Positions 1 through 8,361 are shown, counted from the stretch's first letter. The stretch: 64,000 bases of DNA from Flavisolibacter tropicus (GCF_001644645.1 NZ_CP011390.1:3902001-3966000); one strand, 5' to 3'. Numbers and translations are program-made. Notes: a model not told the origin generated them from the sequence alone.

Positions 1-726
1 CTGCTCTACCGGAACCTGCAAAAGCAACGCAAGCTGGCAGTTATTAAAAACGAATTTATCAGCAATATCACCCATGAGCTGAAAACGCCCATTGCTACGG
101 TAAGCGTGGCCATAGAAGCGCTGCGCAGCTTTAACAGCAGTATGGACGCTCAGAAGACAAAAGAGTACCTGGACATATCGGCCAATGAGCTGCAGCGCCT
201 TTCCCTGCTGGTAGATAAAGTGCTGAAGTTATCCATGTTTGAGAACAAGGAAATTGATCTAAAGTACGAGCCCTTGGATATGCGCCTGCTGATGGAAGAA
301 GTAACCGCCTCCCTGCGCCTGCAGTTTGAAAAATACAAAGCCAAAGTAGATATAGTAGCCGAAGGCGATACGAGTTTGGAGGGCGACCGGCTGCACTTGG
401 TGAGCGTTATTTATAACCTGATAGACAATGCCCTGAAGTATAGCAACGGCAATCCACAGATAGACATTCGTCTGAAAGGAGAGGAGCGCACCGTAACCTT
501 GTTTGTCCGTGACTCCGGCATAGGTATTCCTGCTGAATACCGCGATAAGGTGTTTGAAAAGTTCTTCCGCGTGCCTACGGGCAACGTACACAACGCCAAA
601 GGGTATGGACTGGGGCTGAGTTATGTGTCTCATGTTATTCAAAAGCACCATGGCATAATTAAGGTAACCTCTGATGAAGGCAGCGGCAGTACCTTTATTG
701 TATCCTTACCAAAACACAAAGCATGA
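1..726 (+). CDS. Sensor histidine kinase, 3' part
   Basis: The gene is cut by the left window edge, and the open frame runs from base 1. It encodes the transmitter part of a two-component sensor kinase, which autophosphorylates on a histidine and passes the phosphate to the regulator encoded next. The H-box NITHELKTP has its histidine codon at 73-75. The N-box NLIDNALKYS, the G1 box DSGIGIP and the G2 box GYGLGLS follow in the normal order of a HisKA plus HATPase_c kinase. The sensor and membrane part would lie to the left, so the stimulus cannot be read. The stop overlaps the start of the regulator by 4 bases (ATGA), which implies translational coupling. Confidence 0.95.
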   Translation: MLYRNLQKQRKLAVIKNEFISNITHELKTPIATVSVAIEALRSFNSSMDAQKTKEYLDISANELQRLSLLVDKVLKLSMFENKEIDLKYEPLDMRLLMEEVTASLRLQFEKYKAKVDIVAEGDTSLEGDRLHLVSVIYNLIDNALKYSNGNPQIDIRLKGEERTVTLFVRDSGIGIPAEYRDKVFEKFFRVPTGNVHNAKGYGLGLSYVSHVIQKHHGIIKVTSDEGSGSTFIVSLPKHKA

Positions 727-1409
727 ACAAACCCAAAGTACTCTACGTAGAAGATGAGGTCTTTCTGGCCAAAATTGTTAGTGAAACCCTGGAAAGACGG
801 GGGTTTGATGTAGTAATGGAAAGCGATGGCGGTCAGGCCATACAGCGATTCCATGAAAGTAACCCCGATGTATGTGTATTGGATATCATGCTACCTAATA
901 AGGATGGCTTTGATATAGCCGACGAAATACGCGAGCTAAACAGCGAGGTTCCTATCATATTCTTAAGCGCCAAATCGGCCGCCGAAGATGTGGTGAACGG
1001 CTTTAAGCTAGGAGCCAACGACTACATTCGCAAGCCCTTTAGCATGGAAGAGCTCATAGTGCGCATAGAACACGTACTCAAACGCATCCCGATTACTAAA
1101 GAAGGGGATGCAGATGAAATAAAGCTGGGGCAGTATATTTATAATAACCGCCGACAGACCCTTACCAGCGATGAGGAAGAACGTAAACTCTCTTACCGCG
1201 AAAGCGAACTGCTGCGCCTGCTCTATCAAAATAAGGACTCCATTGTGGAACGAAGGGACATCCTAAACCTGCTCTGGGGCAGCGATTCTTTTTTTAACAG
1301 CCGCAACCTGGATGTGTATATCACTAAGCTGCGTAACTATCTAAAGCAAGACCCCTCCCTCCAGATTATTACTATTAAAGGCGTAGGCTACCGGTTTGTG
1401 GTGGAATAA
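723..1409 (+). CDS. OmpR-family response regulator
   Basis: This 228-aa protein has a receiver domain (about residues 4-118) and a winged-helix DNA-binding domain (about 132-227). Visible receiver residues are the acidic pair E10/D11, the phospho-acceptor D54 in CVLDIMLP and the lysine in IRKPF. The C-terminal part ends with the wing motif ITIKGVGYRF typical of OmpR/PhoB. It is the partner of the overlapping kinase and should act as a cytoplasmic transcription factor. No target operator is evident here. A terminator-like hairpin lies about 80 bases downstream, so the pair is the end of its operon. Confidence 0.95.
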   Translation: MNKPKVLYVEDEVFLAKIVSETLERRGFDVVMESDGGQAIQRFHESNPDVCVLDIMLPNKDGFDIADEIRELNSEVPIIFLSAKSAAEDVVNGFKLGANDYIRKPFSMEELIVRIEHVLKRIPITKEGDADEIKLGQYIYNNRRQTLTSDEEERKLSYRESELLRLLYQNKDSIVERRDILNLLWGSDSFFNSRNLDVYITKLRNYLKQDPSLQIITIKGVGYRFVVE

Positions 1410-1487
1410 ACAAGGCCAAGCCCACCCCCAGCCCCTAAAGGGGAGAAGGCCAACGCACAAAAGATTAATCTTTCTTCTAATACTTTA

Positions 1488-1514
1488 GCACTTCATTTAA
1501 TGGAGTGCTTTTTA
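1488..1514 (+). terminator. Terminator-like hairpin after the two-component operon
   Basis: GCACTTCATT pairs with AATGGAGTGC (one G-T wobble) and is followed by TTTTTAT. Closely similar AGCACTC/GAGTGCT hairpins occur at 7666-7693 and 56642-56670, so this is one member of a repeated terminator family. Confidence 0.6.
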
Positions 1515-1529
1515 TATTGGGGGAACCCA

Positions 1530-2150
1530 ATTCCAAATCCTTCTTTCTTCCTTCATAATTCCTTGTTCATTATTCCTCTGTCCCTTCACCACTCCTCCTA
1601 CGTTCCTTCATGGCTCCTCCTCTGTGCCTTCATAGTTACTCCGTATAGAAGCCTACCTAACTCCGTATGAAAGCCATAGTAACTCCGTATCTCACCCGTA
1701 CCTTGGCCCTATCTCGGCCGATCCCTCGGCCCCTACCTCACCCGTGCCCGCCCCGTATGTCGTCATCCGCTCACCGCAGTAAACCCATAGAAATAGTAAA
1801 GAAAAGTATAATAAGAAAGACTGAAAACGCCTTAAAGAGAAGAGCCTAAAGATACAAAACTGCCCCTGTAGAGTAAGTCCTTTCTTTACTTGTACCTTGA
1901 ACATTGACAATTGAGCATTGAACATTTCCTCCTCTCATCACTCATTATTCATCATTCTTGTTCCTTGTTCAATATTCCCTTCCTCATTTTCTCCTTTCCT
2001 CTGTACGAACCCTTTCTCTGCGCCCTCCGCGCCTCTGCGTGAAACAATACAGCGCAAAGCGCTCCTCTATGACACCCAATTTCAAACCTCAAATTTCAAA
2101 TCTCAAATTCTTCTAACATTGCATTTGCAATTTGTTTCGTTACTTGCCGC
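1530..2150. repeat. Intergenic mosaic of degenerate word-like repeats
   Basis: The 744-base gap between the regulator and the next gene holds no convincing gene. It is built of short modules that recur across the window: CTCATCACTCATTATTCATC, TTGTTCCTTGTTCAATATT, and a GCGCCTCTGCGTGAAAC phrase near 2028. Bases 1934-1976 are an almost perfect reverse complement of 7541-7584 (one indel), and the similarity continues with gaps through 1885-1933 versus 7585-7648. The short open frames here (for example 1667-1849) have Pro/Ser-rich, repeat-derived translations and are not credible genes. Confidence 0.8.
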
Positions 2151-2153
2151 TGC

Positions 2154-2882
2154 GTGAAATCGTTACTCCTAAAACTAGCCTTCCTTTTTATTAATATCAT
2201 AGCGGTACAATCGCTCTATGCACAATATAAAGTGCAAGGCACTATTTATGATAGCTCACGCACCTATCCCCTGGAAGCAGTATCCGTAATGAGTACCAGC
2301 GGTAAGGGTACCATCACCAATGCTACCGGTTTTTACCAGATAGATGTTAGCGAAAAGGACTCTATCTGGTTTTCCTACCTGGGCAAGCCAACTATTAAAT
2401 ACCCGGTAGCCAAAATGCTGGACCCCCATCAGTTTGACCTGGCCCTGCGTGTGCCGGTAAATGTATTGAAGGAAGTAACCGTAAGGCCGCGCAACTACCG
2501 CCTTGACTCCCTACAGAACCGGCAAGACTATGCGAAGGTCTTTAACTACCAAAAACCTAACCTAGGCACCATGACCTCCATAGGTGCCGGCGGGGTGGGC
2601 TTCGACATTGACGAGATCATTCGCGCCTTCCAGTTTCGAAAGAACAAATCCATGATGCGCTTTCAGCAGCGCCTGATTCAGCAAGAGCAGGATAAATATG
2701 TGGATCATCGCTTTAATAAGGCGCTGGTGCGCCGCCTGACAGGGCTTGACGGCGAGAAGCTGGATCAATTTATGACCGCTTACCGCCCTTCCTATGAGTT
2801 TGCGGTGCTTACCAACGACTACGATTTTCAATCCTATATCAAAGAGTCTTCTAAAAAGTTCAAGTCTGGCACTCCCTTCTAA
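2154..2882 (+). CDS. Secreted protein with N-terminal CarboxypepD_reg-like domain
   Basis: This 242-aa protein starts at a GTG, because no ATG precedes the signal peptide (hydrophobic residues about 4-22, cleavage near LYAQ). Residues about 24-100 look like the transthyretin-like carboxypeptidase-regulatory domain found on many Bacteroidota surface proteins (VQGTIYDSSRTYPLEAVSV, then ITNATGFYQIDV). The rest is charged, of unknown function, and ends in Phe. The GTG start lies inside the repeat word TGCGTGAAAT, also seen at about 2034 and 56722, so the repeat may have replaced the original start region. The last 29 bases recur at 5769-5797. Confidence 0.8.
   Translation: MKSLLLKLAFLFINIIAVQSLYAQYKVQGTIYDSSRTYPLEAVSVMSTSGKGTITNATGFYQIDVSEKDSIWFSYLGKPTIKYPVAKMLDPHQFDLALRVPVNVLKEVTVRPRNYRLDSLQNRQDYAKVFNYQKPNLGTMTSIGAGGVGFDIDEIIRAFQFRKNKSMMRFQQRLIQQEQDKYVDHRFNKALVRRLTGLDGEKLDQFMTAYRPSYEFAVLTNDYDFQSYIKESSKKFKSGTPF
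2854..2882 (+). repeat. Left copy of 29-bp direct repeat (gene 3' end)
   Basis: These bases are the last codons and stop of the CarboxypepD_reg-like gene. They match 5769-5797 at 26 of 29 positions, and both copies encode KFKSG followed by two residues, Phe and a stop. Between the copies lie about 2.9 kb of genes of unknown function. Confidence 0.8.
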
Positions 2883-3088
2883 CGGTAAAGCCACTTTACT
2901 TGATGTCATATACATAAAAGCCTTTTTCTTATAAGGGCAATAGTCTTATATAACGTTTTTATCTTTTTCGATTGATTATTCAAATCCGGCAGTTGGTACA
3001 AAGAAAAAAGGTGGTTTATCGGCAGACTATATGCTAACAGGCATATTCAATCTATTTTATAGTTGATTCACTCACTAAAACCTTATAT

Positions 3089-4150
3089 ATGAAACGAACC
3101 CGTACCTTGGCCTGCTTGGCCTTGTTTTGTAGCATTAGCTTTATAGCCTGTAAAAAGACAGTCGATAAGCAAGAAACAACTGCTGTTCAAAAAGTTTCCT
3201 CGTATGAAGATCCGCTGATTGCTGAGGCACGGCTTTTTTTTCAAAAGGAAGTAGCTGCCAAAACCAATACGCTTTCCAGGAACGCAACTATGCGCCAAAA
3301 GCTTAAAAAGACCCCGCTTTGGGAAAAATCCTACATTGCCTTGCATGAGGAAGGTGATGTGGTAACGGTGCCGCTGGATTATCAGGGAGGCCTTTCTTAT
3401 ACAACTTCCTTTGGCGACAACAAGAAGCGCTCCGTACAAGGACAAGCCAAACTACTACTCTACAAGGGTAAGGACGGTGGGTGGAAGGCTGAAGTAGCAA
3501 CTTATATTTCGGACCAAATCTATAGCAAAGGCAAATCGGCAACGTTTTCCGGTGTTGTGCTGGTAGAGGATTGGGCCGGCCGTACGATCAACAACTTTCT
3601 ATTTAAAGAAGGGAAAAGCTACCGGTTTAAAAATACCACCGCTAAAAGCGTAGAACCCGGCGGTGAGGTACAAACAGCTACCGGCAATTGCTACATTATA
3701 AACTGGTATCTATGTACTGTAGATGAAGATGGTAACACACTGGGTTGTGAATACCAGTACTCAGAACGGGTGGGTTGTGATGTTAGCGGTGATGATCCCA
3801 ATGGCGGCGATGGAGCCAGCGGGGGCAGTGAGGTTTATAACGAATATGAAATGGCTGTTACCGAAATGTGGACTGTATACTCTTTTGATGTAGGAGGAGG
3901 GCAAGTGTACTCTACAGAGAGGCTGAAGGGCAAGCGAGTAGCTTCGGAGTTTCAGGGAGGGCATTTTACCGGGGGGCGCCATATAAGTGATGAGTGCAAT
4001 CGGTGGGGCGGGTTGTGGACCTCCAGTTATACCGATTTTAATTATGGTACAACGGCTGCTACAATGCGTATCCGAGGTACTTGGGTTGAAGGTGATACAA
4101 GGCGTACAATTGAAAATGTAAAAGCCTGGTCTTTTTCAGAAGTGTTTTAG
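3089..4150 (+). CDS. Lipoprotein of unknown function
   Basis: This 353-aa protein begins with a lipoprotein signal peptide whose lipobox SFIAC places the anchored Cys near residue 21. The mature protein is polar, with Tyr/Gly/Trp-rich stretches and several cysteines in the middle (GNCYI, YLCTVD, GCEYQ, RVGCD). A Gly/Asp/Ser-rich spacer, DPNGGDGASGGSE, separates it from a C-terminal region. I do not recognise the family. It stands alone between a 200-base leader and a strong terminator, so it is probably a single-gene transcript. It lies inside the block bounded by the 29-bp direct repeat, which fits accessory DNA. Confidence 0.75.
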   Translation: MKRTRTLACLALFCSISFIACKKTVDKQETTAVQKVSSYEDPLIAEARLFFQKEVAAKTNTLSRNATMRQKLKKTPLWEKSYIALHEEGDVVTVPLDYQGGLSYTTSFGDNKKRSVQGQAKLLLYKGKDGGWKAEVATYISDQIYSKGKSATFSGVVLVEDWAGRTINNFLFKEGKSYRFKNTTAKSVEPGGEVQTATGNCYIINWYLCTVDEDGNTLGCEYQYSERVGCDVSGDDPNGGDGASGGSEVYNEYEMAVTEMWTVYSFDVGGGQVYSTERLKGKRVASEFQGGHFTGGRHISDECNRWGGLWTSSYTDFNYGTTAATMRIRGTWVEGDTRRTIENVKAWSFSEVF

Positions 4151-4157
4151 CCAACTG

Positions 4158-4203
4158 AAAATGGCTACTTTGAGAAGTAAAATATCTTTAAAGTAGCCAT
4201 TTC
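4158..4203 (+). terminator. Strong hairpin terminator
   Basis: AAATGGCTACTTT (4159-4171) pairs perfectly with AAAGTAGCCATTT (4190-4202) around an 18-base loop, directly after the lipoprotein stop. The A-rich and T-rich flanks allow action in both directions. Confidence 0.8.
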
Positions 4204-4236
4204 ATTCCCGTTTACAAACATCTCAATGCCACGCTT

Positions 4237-4971
4237 ATGCGCTTAATGCCTATTGTCTTACTCATTGCCTTATCAGGTCTTTCCCTATGCAGCTTCCAAC
4301 AAAAACAGCCGCCCTGTTGTGGGGCACTTCAGTTAACCAGCACCATGTACGACACAGTAAGCAGCCAGCTTATCCCATTGTTTTCCGGCCACACTAAAGT
4401 CTGGTACCAGGATAGTCTAGCCATTGAAGAAATCACCATTATTCGCATCACTACCGACACCGCAGACCGCCAAACGGTAGAGAATGTGCTTTCTCACTAT
4501 ATTTTTATCGATCTGCGCTCCCGATCTTTTGACTACTACCATACCTTTTCCGACACCGCCCGACCCTTTAAGCAGTACCGTGATAACAACCCTATGCTAC
4601 TGGATGACGGCTGGATTTATTTTAACGAGCACAGCCTACAGTATGATGGGCCGTATACAGCCTTAGAAGATACACTCATAAATAATACTCCTTACAAACG
4701 CATCCGCTTTCCTAGGTTAAAAGGGAAGACACCTTTTGAGACCACCTGTTATTTTCAGAGTGATCGCCCCTTGGGTTTATTTAGTTTGGATAAAACCTTT
4801 AGTACTCAACAAGGATGTCCTCTAACACGTGTAGAGGATATACCAGTGGGTAAAAGCAATCCTCGGTCATTTGAAATTAATTTCTTAGCAGATACCTTGA
4901 CAGAACAGGAACTTAAGGTCTTTGCCGCCTGGGAGAAAAATGCAAAACTTAAACCCAAAAAGAAAAAGTAA
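4237..4971 (+). CDS. Secreted protein of unknown function, intact paralogue
   Basis: This 244-aa protein has an N-terminal hydrophobic signal (MRLMPIVLLIALSGLSLCSF), probably for export. It contains the phrases TKVWYQDSL and HYIFIDLRSRSFDYYHTF, a central DDGWIYF, and a Lys-rich tail (KPKKKK). I do not recognise a named family. The immediately downstream locus (5004-5743) encodes a diverged, broken copy, and matching phrases occur in the same order along the whole length. The pair therefore arose by tandem duplication, with this copy still open. Start choice: ATG 4237, with ATG 4246 an equally good alternative. Confidence 0.75.
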   Translation: MRLMPIVLLIALSGLSLCSFQQKQPPCCGALQLTSTMYDTVSSQLIPLFSGHTKVWYQDSLAIEEITIIRITTDTADRQTVENVLSHYIFIDLRSRSFDYYHTFSDTARPFKQYRDNNPMLLDDGWIYFNEHSLQYDGPYTALEDTLINNTPYKRIRFPRLKGKTPFETTCYFQSDRPLGLFSLDKTFSTQQGCPLTRVEDIPVGKSNPRSFEINFLADTLTEQELKVFAAWEKNAKLKPKKKK

Positions 4972-5003
4972 TTGCTGCTATAAAATACTATAAAGTAATA
5001 GAA

Positions 5004-5743
5004 ATGCCATTTGTCTTTTTCTTTATAATCTCATGTTTGAGCAAGGCTTATGATACTCATAAATCTTGCTCAAATTGCGGTACCATATCAGTAAAATCCA
5101 GATACTATGACTCGTTAACAAATAGCTATAAGCTAACTGATAAACATAGAGATTTAAAAGTTTGGTACAAGGATAGCCTAATAATACAGGAAGCTCAAAC
5201 AGTTAATATAGAAACAGATATAAATGGTATAGAAAAGTCTGAAGTGACTGTAGACCATTATACCTTTATAGACCTTCGTTCCCGGTCTTTTTATATCTAT
5301 AATACATTCAAAGCTGATGCTCCGCTTATCAAGAAGTTTGCACAATCGGATACAGAATCTGTAGGCGGAGGCTGGAATTTCTATGACTCCTCTCGAATAA
5401 TGTGAAATGCAGATTGTATAGAAAATATTTCAGATACACTTATCAATGGGGTAAACTTTAAATGGGTAAAAGGAGTCAAACATTACAACGATCATAATGG
5501 TACTACAAGAACAACCTATTATCGGGCGAATCTACGATGTGATAAAAAAACACCATTTTTCATATGGATAAAACATTTGACAAAAATATGGGGTGTCCGA
5601 TGGTCTGGTTTGAATACATGATTTTAAATAAACAGTCTTGGACAGCGTTTCAAATAGACTATTTAGCTACCGAGCTTACAAAGGAGGAAATGCAGGTGTT
5701 TGAGGCTTTGGAACAAAATGCAAGGTTAAACCCAGTAAAATAG
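5004..5743 (+). pseudogene. Decayed tandem paralogue of the 4237-4971 gene
   Basis: The open part (5004-5402) matches the upstream gene: DLKVWYKDSLIIQE, HYTFIDLRSRSFYIYNTF and GGGWNFYDSS align with its neighbour. An in-frame TGA at 5403-5405 then interrupts the frame, but homology continues in the same frame (SDTLING for DTLINN). After the A7 tract at 5544-5550 homology jumps to the -1 frame (MDKTFDKNMGCP for LDKTF...GCP, then LTKEEMQVFEALEQNARLNP) and ends at TAG 5741-5743. One extra A would restore that junction exactly. With two separate lesions this copy is most simply a pseudogene. The region is visibly more A+T-rich than its neighbours. Confidence 0.85.
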
Positions 5744-5768
5744 CAATAGATCATATTATTTGCCTGCC

Positions 5769-5797
5769 AAAAGTTCAAGTCCGGCAGTGCCTTCTAA
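5769..5797 (+). repeat. Right copy of 29-bp direct repeat
   Basis: This orphan copy of the CarboxypepD_reg-like gene's 3' end encodes QKFKSG-S-A-F-stop. It lies between the pseudogene and the dipeptidase and has no coding region attached. It matches 2854-2882 at 26 of 29 bases, with no obvious similarity on either side. It may be an insertion-duplication scar, an attachment-site-like repeat, or the stump of a deleted tandem copy. Confidence 0.8.
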
Positions 5798-5813
5798 TGC
5801 TTAACTTGTAGGC

Positions 5814-6983
5814 ATGTTTATTCGTACTTGCTTGTTACTCTGTATAGCCACTTCCAGCTATGCCCAGTCTTATCAAAAGTTGCATCAAAAAGCCCTGGTG
5901 GTAGATACCCACAACGATATTCTCTCGGCTATTATGAAGGGCTTAAACATTGAAAACGACCTGACCGGCCAAACCCACTCCGACATTGCACGGTGGAAAA
6001 AGGGAGGGGTAGATGTGCAGGTGTTTTCTGTTTTCTGCGATGAACGCTATGGAAAGGGAACTGCTTTTGCTTACGCCAACCGCGAGATCGATTCATTGTA
6101 TGCGATAGTAAAACGCAACCCTAAGACACTGATGTTGACCACTTCTCCTACCGAATTACAAAAGGCCGTAAGCCAGGGTAAAATGGCCTGCATGATTGGG
6201 GTAGAAGGCGGGCATATGATTGAAGACAATCTTACTTACTTGGATAGTCTCTATAAGCGTGGCGCCCGCTACCTGACACTTACCTGGAACAACTCTACCT
6301 CTTGGGCCACATCTGCAAAAGATGAAACAGCTGGCACCGTCACCAATGCCAAGAAGGGACTGAATGATTTTGGTAAGCAGGTGGTGCGCCGTATGAATGA
6401 GCTGGGCATGATGGTAGATGTAAGCCATATCGGTGAACAAACTTTTTGGGATGTAATAGCAACCACTACCAAACCAGTAATTGCTTCACACAGCTGTGTA
6501 TATGCTATTTGCCCGCACTCGCGCAATTTAAAAGACGACCAGATCAAGGCCATTGGTAAAAATGGTGGCGTGATACAATTGAACTTCTACTCCGGTTTCC
6601 TGGATAGTAATTATATGAAGCGAAAAGATGCTTTCCTGGCCAGCCGCAGTAATGAGCGCGACTCATTAAAAGCAGCCGGCATGACCAGCTATAGTATTGA
6701 TGAATGGATTAGTAAGAAATATCCGCAAGAGGCTGAAGCGCTGCGTCCTACTATGTCGCAACTGTTGGATCATATAGATTATATTGTACGTCTTATTGGT
6801 GTTGATGGCGTAGGCTTGGGTTCCGACTTTGATGGAATTGAATCAACCCCTCAACACTTGGATGATGTAACGACCTTCCCCTTGATCACTAAAGCGTTAT
6901 TGGAAAGAGGGTATAGCGAGAAGGATGTAAAAAAGATCCTAGGTGAAAACTTTCTACGTGTATTTAAAGCAAACAGCAAATAA
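5814..6983 (+). CDS. Membrane dipeptidase, peptidase family M19
   Basis: This 389-aa protein has an N-terminal export signal cleaved near SYAQS. M19 (renal dipeptidase-like) enzymes are zinc hydrolases that cleave dipeptides, often with a D-residue at the C-terminal side. Expected metal-site motifs are in order: VDTHNDIL near the N-terminus, GVEGGHMIE, VDVSHIGE, ASHSCVYA and GSDFDGIE. Length and motif order are normal for the family. It is followed after 11 bases by the next gene on the same strand, so the two are probably cotranscribed. In this organism it should act in the periplasm on peptide scavenging. Family assignment is firm; the substrate is not visible. Confidence 0.93.
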   Translation: MFIRTCLLLCIATSSYAQSYQKLHQKALVVDTHNDILSAIMKGLNIENDLTGQTHSDIARWKKGGVDVQVFSVFCDERYGKGTAFAYANREIDSLYAIVKRNPKTLMLTTSPTELQKAVSQGKMACMIGVEGGHMIEDNLTYLDSLYKRGARYLTLTWNNSTSWATSAKDETAGTVTNAKKGLNDFGKQVVRRMNELGMMVDVSHIGEQTFWDVIATTTKPVIASHSCVYAICPHSRNLKDDQIKAIGKNGGVIQLNFYSGFLDSNYMKRKDAFLASRSNERDSLKAAGMTSYSIDEWISKKYPQEAEALRPTMSQLLDHIDYIVRLIGVDGVGLGSDFDGIESTPQHLDDVTTFPLITKALLERGYSEKDVKKILGENFLRVFKANSK

Positions 6984-6994
6984 TTGATAGCATC

Positions 6995-7540
6995 ATGGAA
7001 CAACTGACTTTAGGCATTGGCACCCGGTTACAACATACTCAATTTGGTCCAGGTGTAGTGGTAGGTGTACGTTACGCCACTTATTTGATTTCTTTTATCA
7101 ATCATGGTATTAAGGAAGTAGATAAGAACGATGAGCGACTGGAAGAGATCATTCCGGAAAATGTAACAGAAGAAATTGAAACGCATTCTGATGTAGAGCG
7201 TTCCTTGTTAAAGATATTGCGGTTGTGGAATGGCGTTAGTGATGTAGTGCCGCTGGGAGAGCGCTGGCAGCACGGCACCTTAATATTACAACCTGCTGAC
7301 AAATCCCTAAAGCCCAAAGAGTTGCCCATTGAAGACTTCTTCCACAAGATTGTAATGCTGCGCGACCGCCTGCGTGTAATGGAGCAACAGATTAACGCCC
7401 ACAAAAAACTAAGTGATGAAGACAAGGTGAACCTGCAGCAATACATCACCCGCATCTACGGCAGCCTCACCACCTTCAACGTGTTATTCAAAAACAAAGA
7501 GCAGTGGTTTGTAGGGGAGAAGGGTAGTAAGGAGGAGTAG
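6995..7540 (+). CDS. Protein with PcrA-tail-like Tudor domain, unknown function
   Basis: In this 181-aa cytoplasmic protein, residues about 6-45 (GTRLQHTQFGPGVVVGV, then YLISFINHGIKEV) resemble the small Tudor-like beta-barrel at the C-terminus of UvrD/PcrA helicases, whose signature is HxxFGxGxV. Here it stands alone, followed by a charged helical region (residues about 60-175) with coiled-coil character. It has neither signal peptide nor membrane segment. It starts 11 bases after the dipeptidase. In PcrA this barrel contacts RNA polymerase, so a link to transcription or nucleic acid is a guess only. No named family recognised. Confidence 0.7.
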   Translation: MEQLTLGIGTRLQHTQFGPGVVVGVRYATYLISFINHGIKEVDKNDERLEEIIPENVTEEIETHSDVERSLLKILRLWNGVSDVVPLGERWQHGTLILQPADKSLKPKELPIEDFFHKIVMLRDRLRVMEQQINAHKKLSDEDKVNLQQYITRIYGSLTTFNVLFKNKEQWFVGEKGSKEE

Positions 7541-7660
7541 AATATTGAACAAGGAACAAGGAATGATGAATAATGAGTGATGAGTAAGGAGTAAGAAGAG
7601 AGGAAATGTTTAATGCTCAATTTTCAATACTCAAGGTACAAGGAAGAGTAAAGATTTTAT
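7541..7660. repeat. Inverted copy of the intergenic word mosaic
   Basis: This starts one base after the stop codon of the upstream gene. Bases 7541-7584 are the reverse complement of 1934-1976 with one indel, and the remainder matches 1885-1933 more loosely. Together with the hairpin that follows, it makes a stop-codon/word-repeat/terminator arrangement also seen at 56527-56670. Confidence 0.8.
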
Positions 7661-7665
7661 AAAGG

Positions 7666-7693
7666 AAAAAGCACTCAACTAAAGAGTGCTTTT
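7666..7693 (+). terminator. Hairpin terminator of the AGCACTC/GAGTGCT family
   Basis: AAAAAGCACTC pairs with GAGTGCTTTT around a 7-base loop. It follows the dipeptidase/Tudor operon and is closely similar in sequence to the hairpin at 56642-56670. Confidence 0.75.
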
Positions 7694-7800
7694 GTACTTT
7701 ATAAGAAGTTGTTTGGAAACGTAAGATTATTGACAAGGCACAAGTCAGTTGGGCAGCTCTTAGTACAAAAGCAGCCATTAGTAAGAAAGAACAAAAATGA

Positions 7801-8115
7801 TTAAGGCGTTATCGCCACTTTACTTTCTACCACATTGTAGGTCTTCAATACTGGTTTAGCCGTGTACATATCTTTCAGACTATCTACTAACTGGCGGTAC
7901 GTGCCGCTGGCTTCATAGGCTTCGGCATCAGCGGCTGTTTGCCACTCAGTGAGCGAAACATATTCAGGGTTTTCACCTTTTACGGGTTCAAGTAGGCGTA
8001 TGCCCACATTTCCTTTTTGTGCTTTTACCACAGGTGTGATTTTGTCGATATAGATGCGCTTCATTTTTTCAGCATCTTTTGACTGAATAGTAAGGAACGT
8101 CAGGCGAACAAACAT
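7801..8115 (-). CDS. ABM-fold (antibiotic biosynthesis monooxygenase-like) protein
   Basis: This 104-aa cytoplasmic protein starts MFVRLTFLTIQ and contains the pattern of the dimeric ferredoxin-like ABM domain: a first strand, a helix (DAEKMKRIYIDKITPVV), strands around NVGIRLLEP and YVSLTEWQTAADAEAYE, and a final helix and strand. Members include small quinol or heme-type monooxygenases and many proteins of unknown function. No catalytic residue can be assigned. It is monocistronic on the minus strand, facing the dipeptidase operon, with the shared terminator between them. Confidence is high for the fold, low for the reaction. Confidence 0.75.
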   Translation of the reverse strand: MFVRLTFLTIQSKDAEKMKRIYIDKITPVVKAQKGNVGIRLLEPVKGENPEYVSLTEWQTAADAEAYEASGTYRQLVDSLKDMYTAKPVLKTYNVVESKVAITP

Positions 8116-8276
8116 AAAGCCTCCTTTTTAAAGATGAAGAAAAGTTGTTTGGAGGGTGGAAGAAATAAGTGATTTTCAGTGCAGGTAAGATCTGCAGTGC
8201 AGGAATTAAAAGCTAAGGTAAAGGTATAAAATTTACAGGCGTCACCTTAATATATCTAAGTAGATCGTTACTGCCA

Positions 8277-8320
8277 AGTCCTTGAGCGTGGAGAGACCCC
8301 TGTAGTAAGCAATAATCGCC
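8277..8320. repeat. Left member of repeat pair flanking the YdeI-like gene
   Basis: It contains CTTGAGCGTGGAGAGACCCC and GCAATAATCGC. The same two elements, in the same orientation and order, recur at 8941-9004 as CTTCAGCGTGTAGAGACCCC and GCAATAATCGG, on the other side of the 8362-8844 gene. Confidence 0.5.
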
Positions 8321-8361
8321 CTCCTCTGCTCTGTGTGAAACTCTTTTTCTATCAGTTGTGC

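Noticed and set aside
1667..2157. Open frames at 1667-1849 and 1918-2157 as genes
   Set aside because: Their translations are repeat-derived (Pro/Ser/His-rich) and the DNA consists of modules found in other noncoding spacers. The second overlaps the start of the real gene at 2154.
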